Source of the DNA: SAR202 cluster bacterium bin90
GTDB lineage: Bacteria > Chloroflexota > Dehalococcoidia > Lucifugimonadales > JADFKI01
Direction: 5' to 3'
Assembly (NCBI GenBank): GCA_002238855.1
Contig: MPND01000019.1
Location: forward strand, 1 to 64,000
Length of the DNA stretch: 64,000 nucleotides
Both the position numbers and the translations under genes were made by a program. Shown one piece after another: positions 61,204 to 64,000 of the stretch (the first letter of the stretch is position 1; every line of letters starts with the position of its first letter). Below the pieces are notes generated by a model, which ran no database searches, was not told the origin of the DNA, and worked only from the letters and a program-made list of their open reading frames with translations.

Positions 61204-64000
61204 ATGCCATTGGAGAATATCGTTGTTCAGGGGGCGCGGGAGCACAATCTTAAGGATGTGAGCGTAACGATTCCGCGCAACAAGCTCGTGGTGATGACGG
61301 GTGTTTCCGGGTCGGGCAAGAGTTCCCTGGCGTTCGATACGATCTATGCGGAGGGTCAGCGGCGGTATGTGGAGTCGCTGTCGTCGTATGCGCGGCAGTT
61401 CCTGGGGCGGATGGATAAGCCGGATGTGGACTATATCGAGGGGCTTTCGCCTGCTATTTCCATCGACCAGAAGGGCGTGTCGCATAACCCGCGCTCGACG
61501 GTGGGGACGGTTACGGAGATATACGACTACCTGCGGCTGCTGTTCGCACGGACGGGGCATCCGCACTGCTACAAGTGCGGGCGGCCGGTGGAGCGGCAGA
61601 CTGTGCAGCAGATCGTGGACGCGGTGCTGGGTCTGCCGGAGGACAGCCGGATACAGATAATGGCGCCGATGGTGCGGCGGCGGAAGGGCGAGCACAAGGA
61701 GGTGTTCGAGGAGGCGCGGAAGTCGGGGTTCGTGCGGGTGCGGGTGAACGGCGAGGTGTCTGACCTGTCGGAGTCGTTCGACCTGGACAAGCAGAAGTGG
61801 CACGACATCGAGGTGGTGGTGGATCGGCTGGTGATCGGCGCGAGCGCGGAGCAGACGCGGGTGGCGGACTCGGTGGAGACGGCGCTGAAGATGGCGAGCG
61901 GGACGGTGCTGGTGGATGTGGTCGGGGGGGAGGAGCTGTTGTTTTCGGAGCAGTTCGCGTGCGTTCACTGCAATATCAGCATGGGGGAGATGGAGCCGCG
62001 CACTTTCAGCTTCAACAATCCGCACGGGGCATGCTCGACTTGCACGGGGCTGGGGTACAAGCTGGAGGTTGACCCTGACCTGGTGATTCCGAACAGGAAT
62101 ATGAGCATCGCGGAGGGCGCGGTGCAGGCTTGGGCGCGGTCGGGTGCGATGAGCCCGTGGTATTACAGCCAGCTGGAGTCGCTGGCAGATGCGTATGATT
62201 TTTCGCTGGATGTGCCGGTCAAGGATATGGATAAGCAGGACCTGGACAAGGTGCTGTACGGGACGAAGCGGAAGCGCATCGATGTGCGGCATCACACGCG
62301 GCGGGGGAAGACGTATCGCTGGCGGACGGCGTTCGAGGGGGTGATCAACAACCTGGAGCGGCGGTACAAGGATACGGAGTCGGACCATGTGCGCTCGGAG
62401 ATCGAGCGGTATATGTCGACGAATCCGTGTACGGCGTGCAAGGGTGAGCGGTTGAGGCCTGAGGCGCGGGCGGTTACGGTGTGCGGCATCAACATTATGG
62501 ATGTTACGAACAAGTCTATTGCGGAGGCGAGCCGGTGGATTGCGGGGATCGAGGGGGATGAGACGAGGGCTAACATCGATGTGCAGGCTGGGCAGGATGT
62601 CTTCGCAACGAATGGGACGGCGAAGAAGGCGGCGAAGGGGCGCAGGCGGAAATCCAAGGGGTTGCGGAACGGGCGCGTGGTGGTGGAGCATCCGAGTGTG
62701 CTGACGGAGCGGGAACGGGCGATCGCCGGGCAGATCCTGAAGGAGATCGGGGCGCGGCTGGACTTCCTGCTGAATGTGGGGCTGGACTACCTGACGCTGT
62801 CGCGGACGGCATCTACGCTGAGCGGGGGGGAGGCGCAGCGGATACGACTGGCGACGCAGATCGGGTCGGGGCTGATGGGGGTGCTGTATGTGTGCGACGA
62901 GCCGTCGATCGGGCTGCATCCGGCGGACGACTACCGGCTGATACAGACGCTGAAGGGGCTGCGCGATCTGGGCAACACTGTGCTGATCGTGGAGCACGAC
63001 GAGGCGATAATGCGGTCTGCGGACTACATCGTGGACCTTGGGCCGGGCGCGGGCGAGCACGGCGGGCATGTGGTGGCGACGGGGCCGGTGGAGGAGATCA
63101 TCGCGGAGCCGCGATCGATAACGGGGCAGTATCTGGGGGGGACGCGGCAGATACCGCTGCCTGAGGGGCGGCGACCGGGGAACGGCGAGCATCTGGTCAT
63201 CAGGGGGGCGGCGCAGAACAACCTTAAGGACATTGATGTGGAGATTCCGCTGGGGATGCTGGTGTGCGTGACGGGGGTGTCGGGGTCGGGGAAGAGCACG
63301 CTGATCAACGAGATCCTGTACAAGAAGCTGGCGCAGCAGTTCTACCGGGCGCGGGACAGGGCGGGGGCAGTGCGCGACATCGAGGGTGTGGAGCATATCG
63401 ACAAGGTGGTGGACATCGACCAGTCTCCGATCGGGCGGACGCCGAGGAGCAATCCTGCGACTTACACGGACACTTTCACGCCGATACGAGAGCTGTATGC
63501 GACTGCTCCGGAGGCTCGAATGCGGGGGTACAAGCCGGGGCGTTTCTCGTTCAATGTGAAGGGCGGGCGCTGCGAGGCTTGCACGGGGGACGGGCATATC
63601 AACATCGAGATGCAGTTTTTGCCGGATGTTACGGTGCCTTGCGAGATATGCGAGGGGAAGCGGTATAACCGCGAGGCGCTGGAGATTTACTGGCGGGACG
63701 CGAATATCGCGGATGTGCTGGCGATGACGGTGACGGAGGCGCTGGAGGCGTTCGAGAATATCCCGCGCGTGCGGAGGCGGTTGCAGACGCTGCAGGATGT
63801 GGGGCTGGGGTATATACGGCTGGGTCAGCCGGCGACGCAGCTGAGCGGTGGCGAGGCGCAGCGGGTGAAATTGGCGAAGGAGCTTTCGAAGCGGGCGACG
63901 GGGAAGACGCTGTACATCCTGGACGAGCCGACGACTGGGCTGTCGTTCGAGGACTGCGCGCATTTGCTGGGGGTGCTGCAGCGGCTGGTGGACGCGGGGA
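61204..64000 (+). CDS. uvrA: Excinuclease ABC subunit A, UvrA (cut by the window end)
   Basis: The frame from ATG 61204 ([17 protein letters not shown]) runs open to the window edge, about 932 residues, so only the end is missing. It has two ATPase halves: Walker [10 protein letters not shown] (about residue 34) and GVSGSGKST (about 695), signatures [12 protein letters not shown] and [12 protein letters not shown], and Walker B motifs CDEPSIGL and LDEPTTGL. Zinc fingers are CYKCGRPVE-type, CVHC...CSTC and CEAC...CEIC. It finds DNA damage for nucleotide-excision repair, together with Mfd encoded at 35-39 kb. Before the first signature there is an unusual insert with a Lys/Arg-rich patch ([14 protein letters not shown]). 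Confidence 0.97.
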   Translation, partial: MPLENIVVQGAREHNLKDVSVTIPRNKLVVMTGVSGSGKSSLAFDTIYAEGQRRYVESLSSYARQFLGRMDKPDVDYIEGLSPAISIDQKGVSHNPRSTVGTVTEIYDYLRLLFARTGHPHCYKCGRPVERQTVQQIVDAVLGLPEDSRIQIMAPMVRRRKGEHKEVFEEARKSGFVRVRVNGEVSDLSESFDLDKQKWHDIEVVVDRLVIGASAEQTRVADSVETALKMASGTVLVDVVGGEELLFSEQFACVHCNISMGEMEPRTFSFNNPHGACSTCTGLGYKLEVDPDLVIPNRNMSIAEGAVQAWARSGAMSPWYYSQLESLADAYDFSLDVPVKDMDKQDLDKVLYGTKRKRIDVRHHTRRGKTYRWRTAFEGVINNLERRYKDTESDHVRSEIERYMSTNPCTACKGERLRPEARAVTVCGINIMDVTNKSIAEASRWIAGIEGDETRANIDVQAGQDVFATNGTAKKAAKGRRRKSKGLRNGRVVVEHPSVLTERERAIAGQILKEIGARLDFLLNVGLDYLTLSRTASTLSGGEAQRIRLATQIGSGLMGVLYVCDEPSIGLHPADDYRLIQTLKGLRDLGNTVLIVEHDEAIMRSADYIVDLGPGAGEHGGHVVATGPVEEIIAEPRSITGQYLGGTRQIPLPEGRRPGNGEHLVIRGAAQNNLKDIDVEIPLGMLVCVTGVSGSGKSTLINEILYKKLAQQFYRARDRAGAVRDIEGVEHIDKVVDIDQSPIGRTPRSNPATYTDTFTPIRELYATAPEARMRGYKPGRFSFNVKGGRCEACTGDGHINIEMQFLPDVTVPCEICEGKRYNREALEIYWRDANIADVLAMTVTEALEAFENIPRVRRRLQTLQDVGLGYIRLGQPATQLSGGEAQRVKLAKELSKRATGKTLYILDEPTTGLSFEDCAHLLGVLQRLVDAG

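Noticed and set aside
61153-63963. Open frame of 936 codons on the minus strand, antisense to uvrA
   Set aside because: It is the complement of a strong uvrA match. Its product is Arg/His/Pro-rich with no fold, as expected from G-rich codon use on the other strand.

Overview
This window looks like chromosomal DNA of a Chloroflexota bacterium, most probably a marine Dehalococcoidia/SAR202-like lineage. That is inference. It rests on the gene mix: many short-chain dehydrogenases, a flavin-dependent LLM oxidoreductase, SMP-30/NHL beta-propellers, MaoC hydratases, lipoprotein substrate-binding proteins with long repetitive spacers, and a DUF5679 mini zinc ribbon. No rRNA or single marker gene settles it. 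The DNA is GC-rich except for an AT-richer patch at about 57.8-60.1 kb.

Layout. 0.2-3.9 kb: a membrane protein, an FG-GAP/ASPIC-UnbV lipoprotein, and a HigBA toxin-antitoxin pair whose toxin carries an in-frame TGA. 4-12.3 kb (minus strand): an MFS transporter, then a complete Opp/Dpp-type peptide ABC transporter (binding protein, two permeases, two ATPases). 12.5-19.8 kb (minus): an NHL propeller, a DUF1800 protein, a YbaY-like lipoprotein, three tandem paralogous SDRs and a GMC oxidoreductase. 20-24.5 kb (plus): an orphan branched-chain-type binding protein, a two-gene D-glutamate cyclase (DUF1445 plus DUF4392) and a VapBC-type toxin-antitoxin pair. 24.5-30.3 kb: a zinc-ribbon/PQQ-propeller protein, a YcaQ-like DNA glycosylase, tRNA-Leu(UAG), a PHP phosphoesterase and a TcuA-like flavoprotein. 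30.5-35.3 kb: a secreted PPC/leucine-rich-repeat protein behind a strong sigma-70-type promoter, MoeA with a histidine-rich tail, and a small unknown. 35.4-44.3 kb: Mfd, a DUF5679 protein, a second MFS transporter, SppA, an alpha/beta hydrolase and an SMP-30 protein. 44.5-51.1 kb: an inositol-monophosphatase family enzyme, a secreted subtilase and a MacB/FtsX-type ABC exporter. 51.2-56.2 kb: an SDR, a MaoC pair, an LLM oxidoreductase, an NHL propeller and an SMP-30 lactonase, resembling a catabolic set. 56.2-60.9 kb: a repeat-laden unknown protein, an HD-phosphohydrolase/YwgA-like pair and an unknown. The window ends inside uvrA.

Themes. Several families of short palindromic repeats are scattered between genes. 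In two places they lie inside open reading frames (mfd and the unknown gene at 56.2-57.7 kb). Two other genes (the peptide-binding protein and mfd) contain degenerate in-frame tandem duplications with C/G-homopolymer junctions; these look more like assembly joins than biology and should be checked before either protein is modelled. Plus-strand base composition changes from C-rich to G-rich, and gene orientation changes from mostly minus to mostly plus, at about 40-44 kb, as expected near a replication origin. The best candidates for a less-described system are the AT-rich HD/YwgA-like pair and the triplicated-module protein beside it.
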